Shown: in pieces, positions 1 through 7,225 of the stretch
How the letters are laid out: each line of letters opens with the position of its first letter
How positions within the stretch are numbered: the stretch's first letter is position 1
Assembly (NCBI GenBank): GCA_028282865.1
Contig: JANQHA010000393.1
Coordinates: 1-11,137 of the forward strand
Length of the DNA: 11,137 nucleotides
Direction: 5' to 3'
From: Oligoflexales bacterium
GTDB taxonomy: Bacteria > Bdellovibrionota_B > Oligoflexia > Oligoflexales > CACXFL01
The notes under the pieces: model-generated
What the model was told of the DNA's origin: nothing
The model's input: only the letters and a program-made list of their open reading frames with translations
The model's database searches: none
Position numbers and translations under genes: made by a program

Positions 1-1
1 C

Positions 2-856
2 ACTTTTGAGTACTTTGCCTCAGAACAAAAAACTGGCGCGGCAAAAAAACTGCTAGACTTTGTTATAGAACATTACTATCCGGAAATTCTCAACGACTCC
101 AGCATCGATAGTTTTTACACAAGTGTTATTTCCCGGACTGCTAGATTGGTTGCAAAGTGGATGGCATACGGCTTTTGCCACGGAGTGATGAATACCGATA
201 ATATGTCAATCCTAGGATTAACTATCGATTACGGCCCTTACGGCTTTTTAGAGAACTATGACCCTGACTTTGTCTGTAATCACTCCGACTACCAAGGACG
301 ATACAGCTTCCGTAATCAGCCTGCAGTAGCTAAATGGAATTTGATGGCATTAGCATTTAGCCTAAAAGAAATGGCCGACTACGACTATTTACTGAAAATT
401 CTCGAACAGACATTTGACCGGGTATACTCAGAAGAGTATTGGAGCCTTATGACTCGCCGCTTTGGGATGGCAAATGACCGAGACTCTATTAAGATCATTC
501 AGGAGACACTAGATCGGTGCGATGGTGAGGTCGATTTAAATCGCTTTCTCTATGAATTAGCCCATGATGAATTTTCGAAAGACTACCCTACCTTAAAAAC
601 ATCGATTAAAAAAATTCAGGAGCGTACCAATCAGAATTCCAAACAGGTCATGAAGTCCATCAATCCTAAATTTATTTTGAAAAACTGGGTCGCGCAAACA
701 GTTATCGAACGAGTCGCGAAAGATAGAGACTACCACTACCTTTCAGAAGTCAGGGAAGTATTACAAAGCCCATTCGATCGACACACCAAACATCATAACC
801 TTGCTGGCAAAACCCCTAATTGGGCATCAAATCTATCAATCAGCTGCTCTTCTTAA
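2..856 (+). CDS. selO: Protein adenylyltransferase SelO (C-terminal part, 5' end outside window)
   Basis: SelO (YdiU/UPF0061) is a pseudokinase-fold enzyme that transfers AMP from ATP to Ser, Thr or Tyr side chains and is linked to redox stress. The frame is open from base 2, giving 284 residues of a family usually near 480, so the start lies left of the window; the TTG at 146 is internal. The hallmark run GFCHGVMNTDNMSILG is followed by TIDYGPYGF. The Asp of TDN (197-199) and the Asp of DYG (227-229) are ten residues apart, as are catalytic D246 and Mg-binding D256 of E. coli SelO. The Cys of FVCNHSD (275-277) and the Cys of the terminal CSS (845-847) match the E. coli redox pair C272/C476. 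The terminal CSS sits where human SELENOO carries selenocysteine (USS). The last 17 bases overlap the convergent MFS gene. Identification is firm; the target proteins are unknown. Confidence 0.95.
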   Translation, partial: TFEYFASEQKTGAAKKLLDFVIEHYYPEILNDSSIDSFYTSVISRTARLVAKWMAYGFCHGVMNTDNMSILGLTIDYGPYGFLENYDPDFVCNHSDYQGRYSFRNQPAVAKWNLMALAFSLKEMADYDYLLKILEQTFDRVYSEEYWSLMTRRFGMANDRDSIKIIQETLDRCDGEVDLNRFLYELAHDEFSKDYPTLKTSIKKIQERTNQNSKQVMKSINPKFILKNWVAQTVIERVAKDRDYHYLSEVREVLQSPFDRHTKHHNLAGKTPNWASNLSISCSS

Positions 857-2039
857 CATTCTGTGGGTCACTTGCTAGGTAAAGCAAGCTACATAGCATC
901 AAAAGAAACGCAGCAGCAAAAAATAGCCACATTTGATCGGTCTTCTTCAGAAGCCACGCTCCTAGCGGAGGACCAATTGCTAAACCAACCGTGAATAAAT
1001 TCGCAGCACTATGGTAAGTTCCTTTTATATTTTCTGGAGCCAACCTGTCTATGAGGATATAGCCATTTGAAAACACTAAAATCTCTCCCAGTGCTAAAAT
1101 AAACATTGAGACAAAGTACCCCCAAACATAATTAGAGGAGAGGCCAAACCCAGCAAATCCAAGACCAAAGACGACACAGCTCGCCGCAACAGTTTTTGTC
1201 ACGGGAAATTTCTTGGTCAACTTAGTGATCGGTAGTTGAAAGAAAACAATCGTCAATCCATTTACCGCAGTGATCCAACCAAAAACATAAATCCCTCTAT
1301 CACCAAACAAATTATTTAAAACTAGTGGCAAAGTAGACTCCATCTGTGCATACGCTATCGCGCATAGAATAGCGGCCAAAATAAGATACCTTAGAGACTC
1401 ATCGTGGAACAGAATTCCCATAACCTTGATAAATCCAGGGGTAGGTTCGCTAGGCTCAATAGTCCTTGAAGACTCGTCATACATTAGAGATATAATAACC
1501 GCAAAAATCACGAGAAGAACTCCTGCTAATGAAAAACCCAACGCAGGAAAATCTAAAACGATCCAAGCCCCAACTACTGGTCCAACGGTAGCGCCAATAT
1601 TTATTGCATAGTAACGATAATGATAGGCATCAATTTTTGCGCTTCCGTGGGTGTAGTCCGAAATAACCGCCTGAATAATTGGCTCAACTATTCCTCTCAA
1701 AACACCATTGAGTCCATTTAACAGGACAAACACCCAAATACTAGAAGCCAGCGAGAATCCAATTAAAACCAAGCCCCAAGTAATCATTGATGTGATCAAA
1801 ATAGTACGCCGTCCAAAAACATCTGATAAGTATGATCCATAAAATCCGATGACAGCTCCCATCAAGGGGCCAGCACCCAGAACCCAACCGATAGTAGTGA
1901 TGTCAACACCAAGGTTTTTGCTCAGATGCACCGCCAGAAAAGGAAATGCCATAAAAAAGGCGCCACGAGTGACGCCAGACCCAATAATCAACACCCAGAT
2001 AAGTTTAGGGAGCGCTTCACTATTTTTCATAAAGGTCAT
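840..2039 (-). CDS. MFS transporter, DHA1-like, 12 membrane segments
   Basis: A 399-residue integral inner-membrane protein of the major facilitator superfamily. Long hydrophobic stretches run along the whole protein, consistent with the usual 6+6 helices. The motif A loop between helices 2 and 3 is visible as GSYLSDVFGRR (about residues 68-78), and the central loop (about 185-205) is polar with SSRTIEPSEPTPG. It is last in the purine/pyrimidine salvage cluster, 49 bases after hpt. Membership suggests a nucleobase or nucleoside carrier, and some DHA1 proteins such as B. subtilis PbuE export purines. The sequence itself does not reveal the substrate, and a drug-efflux role is equally possible. 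ATG 2039 is the first in-frame start after a stop at 2048-2046. The only SD-like GAGG (2060-2057) lies 17 bases upstream, so the start is weakly supported; ATG 2030 is an alternative. Its 3' end overlaps selO by 17 bases. Confidence 0.85.
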   Translation of the reverse strand: MTFMKNSEALPKLIWVLIIGSGVTRGAFFMAFPFLAVHLSKNLGVDITTIGWVLGAGPLMGAVIGFYGSYLSDVFGRRTILITSMITWGLVLIGFSLASSIWVFVLLNGLNGVLRGIVEPIIQAVISDYTHGSAKIDAYHYRYYAINIGATVGPVVGAWIVLDFPALGFSLAGVLLVIFAVIISLMYDESSRTIEPSEPTPGFIKVMGILFHDESLRYLILAAILCAIAYAQMESTLPLVLNNLFGDRGIYVFGWITAVNGLTIVFFQLPITKLTKKFPVTKTVAASCVVFGLGFAGFGLSSNYVWGYFVSMFILALGEILVFSNGYILIDRLAPENIKGTYHSAANLFTVGLAIGPPLGAWLLKKTDQMWLFFAAAFLLMLCSLLYLASDPQNVKKSS

Positions 2040-2088
2040 CAGTGATTATATTTGAACCTCATATGGGGATTTATTAACTTGCGCGATG

Positions 2089-2619
2089 TTATTCCATTAC
2101 TTGTGCTACGTAAGGAAGCTGACGGAAGTCGCCATCTAGATCTAGCCCATACCCGACTACAAACTCTTTAGAGATTTCGTAGCCAACGTAATCAACATCG
2201 TTTTTCATAATGTGAGCATCGGGTTTAGATAAAAGCGCGCAGATTCTAAGGCTTTTAGGTCCTCGTACCTTCAGCAAATTGATTAGATAATCAAGGGTCA
2301 TCCCAGTATCAACAATATCCTCGATGATAAGAACATTTTTACCCTTAATATCCGCGGTCAGGTCGGTGGTAATTTGAACGTGGCCCGTGGAGCTGGTTCC
2401 ATCGTAACTCTTAACCCCAATAAACTCCATCTGCAGCGGGACGGTGATTGCTCGTACCAAATCTGCCATAAAAACGACGGAACCCTTGAGAACGCCAACG
2501 CAAATAAGCTCCTCGCCTTGGTACTGGTCAGAGATCTCCTTACCGAGCTCACTAACACGCTTTTTTAGATCTTGTTCATTAAAAAGAGGTTTGTAATTTA
2601 ATTCTTTACGACCAGTCAT
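2089..2619 (-). CDS. hpt: Hypoxanthine phosphoribosyltransferase
   Basis: Cytosolic purine-salvage enzyme that condenses hypoxanthine (often also guanine) with PRPP to give IMP (GMP) and pyrophosphate. At 176 residues it has normal length for a bacterial HPRT. Key parts appear in order: the pyrophosphate-binding loop VLKGS (43-47), the flexible loop with SYD (71-73), the PRPP-binding signature VLIIEDIVDTGMT (97-109) with the acidic pair E100-D101, the base-contacting Lys in SKPDA (131-135), and the C-terminal FVVGYGLD (153-160) typical of HPRT. ATG 2619 is preceded by GAGG (2629-2626) six bases upstream, a good Shine-Dalgarno. It lies 40 bases downstream of the purine nucleoside phosphorylase gene, whose product (free oxopurine base) is its substrate, so the two form a direct two-step salvage route. 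Confidence 0.97.
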   Translation of the reverse strand: MTGRKELNYKPLFNEQDLKKRVSELGKEISDQYQGEELICVGVLKGSVVFMADLVRAITVPLQMEFIGVKSYDGTSSTGHVQITTDLTADIKGKNVLIIEDIVDTGMTLDYLINLLKVRGPKSLRICALLSKPDAHIMKNDVDYVGYEISKEFVVGYGLDLDGDFRQLPYVAQVME

Positions 2620-2659
2620 GCATTACCTCATTAGAAATTAACAGTTTTAACAAATATTT

Positions 2660-3478
2660 TTAAAGATCTCGTGGCGCAGCATCAATCGCGGTCCGCAGTG
2701 CCTCAAGTAGTTGAGGAGCCCTTTGTTTACCAATTTCGATGACCTCTTGGTGGTTGACTTCACTGCTCAGGCCGCCAGCCAAGTTAGTTACAAAGCTAAG
2801 TCCAGCAACCGAAGCACCCATCTGCCTAGCTGCGATCACTTCTTGAACTGTGCTCATTCCAACAACATCGGCACCAGATTGGCCGTAGAACTTGGTTTCC
2901 GCTGGCGTTTCGTACGTAGGCCCCATAAGACCAACATACACCCCGGACTTCAAACAACTTTTAGCAATCAAAACCTCTCGCCATTTAGCGTCAAAGCAGT
3001 CAATCATATCGACAAACTGAGGACCAAGCAGCGAACCATTTCCTCGCAAGCAGTTGTCGCCGGTTAGATTAATTTGATCTTGTAAAACCAGAATGTCTCC
3101 AGGCTTCACCCCAGTGTGAAGCCCTCCAGCGGCATTGGTCACCAGCACATTTCGAACTCCATAACGAATCGCGGTGCGTATAGGAAAGCATACCTGGTCG
3201 GCACTATAACCTTCGTACATATGAACCCGACCGGTATAGATCATAACTTGGCGCCCATCAACCTCCGCGACCGCTACACTTGAGCCATGCCCGGCAACTT
3301 TTGGGCTACAAAAATGCGGCACTTCATTGAAAGAGACTTCTTTAGAAATAGTCACACTGCTTACAAACTCCTTAAACCCCGATCCAAGCACGACTAAACA
3401 GTCTATCGAAGAACCATCTCCAAAAGCCGATCTTAGAAAGGACGCGCTTTCATCTAACCGTTTTATTAACTCGGACAT
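2660..3478 (-). CDS. punA: Purine nucleoside phosphorylase, trimeric 6-oxopurine type
   Basis: Cleaves (deoxy)inosine and (deoxy)guanosine with phosphate to the free base plus (deoxy)ribose-1-phosphate. It belongs to the trimeric PNP family (human PNP, XapA, PunA), not hexameric DeoD. Numbering from ATG 3478, Ser33 (GSGF), His64 (AGHGSS), Arg84 and His86 (GRVHMYEGY) fall at the same numbers as the human phosphate-binding residues. Glu190 (GPTYETPAE), Met208 (VGMST) and Asn232 (VTNLAGG) correspond to human E201, M219 and N243; the Asn favours 6-oxopurines. The start is chosen at ATG 3478 rather than TTG 3481. The ATG shares one base with the deoA stop (TGATG) and has GAGG at 3490-3487, eight bases upstream. 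The length is then 272 residues, normal for the family. The stop-start overlap implies translational coupling to deoA. Confidence 0.96.
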   Translation of the reverse strand: MSELIKRLDESASFLRSAFGDGSSIDCLVVLGSGFKEFVSSVTISKEVSFNEVPHFCSPKVAGHGSSVAVAEVDGRQVMIYTGRVHMYEGYSADQVCFPIRTAIRYGVRNVLVTNAAGGLHTGVKPGDILVLQDQINLTGDNCLRGNGSLLGPQFVDMIDCFDAKWREVLIAKSCLKSGVYVGLMGPTYETPAETKFYGQSGADVVGMSTVQEVIAARQMGASVAGLSFVTNLAGGLSSEVNHQEVIEIGKQRAPQLLEALRTAIDAAPRDL

Positions 3479-4785
3479 CAAACAATCCTCTCTGCGACCA
3501 GAGGCTGCTGTTCACAAGTATCGGAAATATTATAAGCCCCGGTTACCATCTCCGTTGCTATCTTTAGCCTACTTTGGTCGTTAGCGTGAATCACTGCCAG
3601 TTCATCACCAGCGTTTATTTTTTTTCCAGCTCGACTTAATCCAGTTAGCCCAACACTATAATCAATCGCGTCATCGACAAGTTTACGTCCGCCACCAAGC
3701 TCCACCACAGCCATGCCAAGCTTTCTAACATCAATCTCGGATATATAGCCACTCTTGGGTGCCAGCACTGCTTCGGTGAGGCCAGCTTTTTTAAACTTTT
3801 CGGGTTGTTCCAAAAAACTAACATCGCCACTTTGAGCATCGACAATTTGGCAAAACCTTTCAAAAGCCGCACCTGACGTGAGATAGCCTTGTAGCCGTTT
3901 TTTTATTGTATCGAGGCTTTCAGATGGCTTAGCCATCCGAACCATTTCGGAACTTAACTCAAGTGAAAGGTCGCGAGTATCCTGAGGACCCCCCCCCTTT
4001 AAAATATCAATGCACTCAATAACTTCGAGCATATTACCCGCAGACTCACCTAGTGGAGAGTTCATATCAGTAATCAGGCCTTGGACATTCAAACCGCATT
4101 CCTTGGCAACATTTACCAATGAAATCGCAAGCTGTTTTGCATCGCTTAAGCTACTCATAAATGCACCACTTCCATACTTAACGTCCATAACCAACCCACC
4201 GATTCCTTCGGCAAGCTTTTTTGACAGAATTGAAGCAGTTATTAAAGGAACAGACTCGACGGTGCCAGTAACATCTCTGAGTGCGTAAAGTCGACGATCT
4301 AGAGGGGCGAGATCTTCAGTCTGGCCCATAAATGCGCCTCCATACTTGCTGATTGTAGCGCGAGCATCATCTTCGGATATTCTCACTTGCATTCCTGGGA
4401 TAGCTTGAAGTTTATCTAACGTTCCACCAGTATGACCAAGCCCCCTACCAGAAATCATAGGAACCAACAGCCCTTCTAAGCAGCATAATGGCAGCAGAAT
4501 TAGCGAGGTCTTATCACCGACACCTCCGGTACTATGCTTATCCACTATAAGGGACCTGTCGACATCCCAACCAAGAGTATGCCCAGAGTTTTGCATTATT
4601 TTGGTAAGACACGCAGTCTCCTCAAAACTCATACCACGTAACCACACCGCCATCAGCATCGCGCTCATTTGGTAGTCGGCAACACTTCCTGTCAAATAGG
4701 AGTTAAAGAAAGAATTAATCTCACCTTGATCCAATTTTAAGCCATCACGTTTTTTTCTAATCAGCTCTACCGGTGATCTATCCAT
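3478..4785 (-). CDS. deoA: Thymidine / pyrimidine-nucleoside phosphorylase
   Basis: Phosphorolyses thymidine (possibly also uridine and deoxyuridine) to base plus (deoxy)ribose-1-phosphate in the cytosol. From ATG 4785 it has 435 residues, normal for the family (about 430-440). Visible parts are the N-terminal helical motif VELIRKKRDG, the phosphate-binding KHSTGGVGDKTS (about 83-94), the family signature SGRGLGHTGGTLDKL (about 112-126), LYALRDVTGTVES, and the C-terminal PYNP_C-type domain. The similarity is mixed between E. coli DeoA and Bacillus-type PyNP, so strict thymidine specificity is not proven. A longer ORF begins at GTG 4803 and overlaps the upstream gene. ATG 4785 is preferred because family N-termini begin about there, it follows the upstream TAG by one base, and GAAGG (4801-4797) precedes it by 11 bases. 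A run of nine G in the coding strand encodes the conserved LKGGGP turn. Confidence 0.95.
   Translation of the reverse strand: MDRSPVELIRKKRDGLKLDQGEINSFFNSYLTGSVADYQMSAMLMAVWLRGMSFEETACLTKIMQNSGHTLGWDVDRSLIVDKHSTGGVGDKTSLILLPLCCLEGLLVPMISGRGLGHTGGTLDKLQAIPGMQVRISEDDARATISKYGGAFMGQTEDLAPLDRRLYALRDVTGTVESVPLITASILSKKLAEGIGGLVMDVKYGSGAFMSSLSDAKQLAISLVNVAKECGLNVQGLITDMNSPLGESAGNMLEVIECIDILKGGGPQDTRDLSLELSSEMVRMAKPSESLDTIKKRLQGYLTSGAAFERFCQIVDAQSGDVSFLEQPEKFKKAGLTEAVLAPKSGYISEIDVRKLGMAVVELGGGRKLVDDAIDYSVGLTGLSRAGKKINAGDELAVIHANDQSRLKIATEMVTGAYNISDTCEQQPLVAERIV
3989..3997 (-). repeat. Nine-base homopolymer G tract inside deoA
   Basis: The plus strand shows nine consecutive C, so the deoA coding strand reads AAGGGGGGGGGTCCT. 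It encodes Lys-Gly-Gly-Gly-Pro in a turn that is conserved in this enzyme family. Runs of this length are prone to polymerase slippage, and a one-base change would frameshift the enzyme and may affect the coupled downstream punA. The frame is intact as given. Confidence 0.9.
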
Positions 4786-4786
4786 T

Positions 4787-6328
4787 CTATTTATTACCTT
4801 CACTTAAATCCACAAACCTAGTAGCACCTAAAATACTAGGGTGTCGCTCCGTGCTACGCCCTGACTTACCCCATACCTCTACCCGAGCAAACCTATTTTT
4901 TGCTGGCATCGAAAACCTAAGCTTAACCTGGTGCTCCGGTCCCTTATTTAAAACTAAATTCTTTTTATAAATGAAACCACCCAACCCATATACTTTGATA
5001 GTATGTGCATGCACACCTTCATGCTGCCTCAGGTTAAGTTTTAAAGAAATTTGGTCTAATTTACTACCGCGCTTTCTCTGGATTTCGCTCATAGCCAGCT
5101 CAACCCCAGAAAAAACATCAAAATTTCCGCTCTTTAACTCTGCAAAATATTCCTTAAAAATCATTATAGAACGATCAAAACTCATCTTTGACAAATAATA
5201 TGGAGCTGCTTCCGAGTAATCTGCTACCGGGGTGATCAACGGAAACGCTCCATCAGTCTTGGGTTTCCATCGACTGCTTAAATACTGTTGTAGTTCATCG
5301 CTCCGGTCACAATTATATAGCCTCAACGCATCCGGCTTAACTTTCTTTACTAAATCCAAGTAGCTACTCTTAGAGATATACTCTTCTGGACAATCGAGCT
5401 CAATAAACGCATCGGGATCCAATTTCCTTACGGCTTCGACCTGATCAAACAAAGATATATCTTTAGAGCCGGTTTGAAACACGCTGTGATTTATTTTCTC
5501 ATTAACACTATTGCTTGGAAGTACCCATAAAGAGATACCTAAGCTCCGATTAAAATAACGCTGTGGGTGAACCGGTTTAGTGGAAGAAAGGCTACTAAAT
5601 ACATTCAAAGTATCCGGCAGTATTTTTTTCGCTTCAACAAAAGGACACTTAAACTCATTCTTCTTGTCAGATGTAATGGTGATTGTGGTTTCACACACGA
5701 TATCGGAGTAGCCACCAACAAAAAATTTCAAAGTATAAGCTCCTGGGTGAACGCGAAACTTTAGAGGCCAAGATTTAACTGCAAACCAATCATCATTTAC
5801 CTGTATTCCCTCACTCAAAAAAACGACCGATCGATTTAAATTGATTTGCCCGAGTTCTGGTTGAGCAGAGCGGATGTCCAAAAAGGCCGAAGATTGGTTT
5901 ACATCAGACCCAATCACAGCCTCGACCAACTCGCGGGAATTTAATTGAATCGTTTCAACCGCACTATCACCCAACCGAACAGGAGTTTTATTTCCCCAAG
6001 TTTCTCCTGTTACCAAGTCGGTAATATAAAAGCTCTCATCGACTGGCAGCCAAACCGGCACCGACCGCCCACCGACAACACTAAAAAAGCTCACGGGTAT
6101 CTTGCTACCGTGTCGGTACACAGCAAATTTTCTGTTATTTAAATGTTTAGGATTATCTTCAGAAGACTTTAGATCTATTACCATTGTACCCCGTGGGGAG
6201 TTGTTTAAACATTCATCTAGAGATTTGGTTTTATCTAAAGCACTTCCTGTCAGTTTAAAAGAGGCACACTTTTGCAACGCACTTGTGTCAAGCAAATGCC
6301 TAGTAGCTGCAGTCGTACCCAGGCTCAC
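4787..6328 (-). CDS. Secreted-type protein with degenerate PHP/CehA-like region (possible C-terminal half of a split gene)
   Basis: Function not recognised with certainty. The 513-codon ORF has beta-rich N-terminal sequence (about 65-225). Its RVHPGAYTLKFFVGGYSD (192-209) resembles the carboxypeptidase-regulatory-like strands that precede the PHP domain of CehA/McbA-type proteins. Then DTLNVFSSLSS (239-249) sits where those proteins have the metal-binding D-LHVHS motif, with Asn and Phe replacing both His. FIELDCPEE (308-316) sits where TDH is expected. The tail (395-490) has the ELKSGNFDVFSG and VEVWGKSG pattern of the family's C-terminal beta region. If this alignment is right, the domain is metal-free and non-hydrolytic. 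There is no signal peptide. The GTG start at 6328 lies inside an AAAGGTGA Shine-Dalgarno-like stretch with no good start just after it; ATG 6184 is another possible start. The ORF is in the same frame as the upstream gene, separated by one TGA, and ends one base before deoA. Confidence 0.6.
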   Translation of the reverse strand: MSLGTTAATRHLLDTSALQKCASFKLTGSALDKTKSLDECLNNSPRGTMVIDLKSSEDNPKHLNNRKFAVYRHGSKIPVSFFSVVGGRSVPVWLPVDESFYITDLVTGETWGNKTPVRLGDSAVETIQLNSRELVEAVIGSDVNQSSAFLDIRSAQPELGQINLNRSVVFLSEGIQVNDDWFAVKSWPLKFRVHPGAYTLKFFVGGYSDIVCETTITITSDKKNEFKCPFVEAKKILPDTLNVFSSLSSTKPVHPQRYFNRSLGISLWVLPSNSVNEKINHSVFQTGSKDISLFDQVEAVRKLDPDAFIELDCPEEYISKSSYLDLVKKVKPDALRLYNCDRSDELQQYLSSRWKPKTDGAFPLITPVADYSEAAPYYLSKMSFDRSIMIFKEYFAELKSGNFDVFSGVELAMSEIQRKRGSKLDQISLKLNLRQHEGVHAHTIKVYGLGGFIYKKNLVLNKGPEHQVKLRFSMPAKNRFARVEVWGKSGRSTERHPSILGATRFVDLSEGNK

Positions 6329-6340
6329 CTTTAACCCGTT

Positions 6341-7108
6341 TCACGGCGTTTCTTTGAAGACTTGACGACTCACAGAAAGCCGGTCCGACAACTTAGTAAC
6401 CTGAACCTCAGACTCTGAAACGACTGAGATAAAATTCTCTCCCCCAAAAAACATCGCAGAAAACCTATCAGCTGTTGTAGCACCACCATCTTTCTCTATA
6501 TTGAGAGAAACTGACAATAACCCGCGGGTTTGGGCGCTCGTAGCTAATGGCTTGGCGTCAACTGTCAGGTAGAAACCTGCGCCTTTATCAGACACATTCA
6601 GATAGACCTTAGGTTGATGCTTAGCTCCAGCCACTTTGATCATAAGTTCAGCCTGCGCTGCCTTTCGATCTGAAAAAATAGTCGGGTTTATAGCGGTAAG
6701 AGCAACTGGTAGATTACTAGAGCCGATCTTGAAACCGATGCTTAAGCGCCCTAGTTGACTCTGGTCGGTCCAGCGCCCTAGGCTAAAAACAAAAAGTTTC
6801 TGAGCAAACTTGAGCTCCGAAACCTCGGGTTCGCTAGATACCGGCTTTAGAACCAGGTGAAACTCCCGGTTGCCTAGAAGGCCGTAACCTTTGTAGTGCT
6901 GCAGATGCGGAAACACCTTAATGGTTTCCTCGCTCACAAATTCCGCGTATGGAATGCGGTATTTTTGAGGTAGTTCTGATACCGCTATTGGTTTTTTCGT
7001 CTCTAAAACGGTATCAGACGGAACGCTAGGCTGCTCAGAATGTACGCAGGATATCTGACCAAACCATATAGAAACTATTAAAAAGATGATGTTTTTTTGA
7101 TATTTCAT
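6341..7108 (-). CDS. Exported beta-rich protein of unknown function, possible lipoprotein; first gene of salvage operon
   Basis: No family recognised. The 255-residue product starts with a clear export signal: MKYQK followed by a hydrophobic core IIFLIVSIWFG and QISC with Cys21. That gives either a loose lipobox or a signal peptidase I site near it. A Pro/Thr/Glu-rich linker follows (about 25-45), then alternating polar and hydrophobic sequence consistent with beta-sandwich domains (about 50-245), with no further membrane segment. It is therefore probably periplasmic or envelope-anchored. The gene stands at the head of the minus-strand cluster leading to deoA, punA and hpt. Its TGA stop (6343-6341) is in the same frame as the next ORF, which begins only 12 bases later and lacks a signal peptide. 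The two may together be one ancestral protein of about 770 residues. ATG 7108 has no strong Shine-Dalgarno sequence. Confidence 0.7.
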   Translation of the reverse strand: MKYQKNIIFLIVSIWFGQISCVHSEQPSVPSDTVLETKKPIAVSELPQKYRIPYAEFVSEETIKVFPHLQHYKGYGLLGNREFHLVLKPVSSEPEVSELKFAQKLFVFSLGRWTDQSQLGRLSIGFKIGSSNLPVALTAINPTIFSDRKAAQAELMIKVAGAKHQPKVYLNVSDKGAGFYLTVDAKPLATSAQTRGLLSVSLNIEKDGGATTADRFSAMFFGGENFISVVSESEVQVTKLSDRLSVSRQVFKETP

Positions 7109-7183
7109 AAAATAACACTACAAAATTTAATAATAATACTTGACAAAGACCTGAACTTATGCAAGACTTCGCATGCAATTCAT

Positions 7184-7189
7184 ATTATA
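7184..7189 (-). promoter_or_regulatory. Candidate -10 element (TATAAT) for the salvage operon
   Basis: The minus strand reads a perfect TATAAT at 7189-7184, about 75 bases upstream of ATG 7108, in the short AT-rich divergent gap (7109-7225). No convincing -35 hexamer lies 16-18 bases upstream, so this is a candidate only. The same bases read TATTAT on the plus strand, and TTGACA occurs on the plus strand at 7140-7145, but no pair with standard spacing was found for the plus-strand gene either. Confidence 0.3.
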
Positions 7190-7225
7190 GTTAAAAGCTT
7201 TCTCAAACGCTATAGGACCAATTTT

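Noticed and set aside
2711..4288. Plus-strand ORFs of 85-118 codons opposite punA and deoA
   Set aside because: They lie antisense to well-identified enzyme genes, and their translations show no protein-family features.
6300..6343. Selenocysteine insertion at the in-frame TGA (6343-6341)
   Set aside because: No convincing bacterial SECIS hairpin follows the TGA; the best stem found is only four base pairs (GCCT/AGGC) with a very long loop.
7140..7188. Plus-strand promoter built from TTGACA (7140-7145) and TATTAT (7183-7188)
   Set aside because: The elements are 37 bases apart, far beyond the normal 16-18, and no other -10 fits the TTGACA.
7097..7225. Upstream extension of the four-cysteine protein from 7097
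   Set aside because: The extension has low-complexity AT-derived composition and no ribosome-binding site, whereas ATG 7226 has AGGA at proper spacing.
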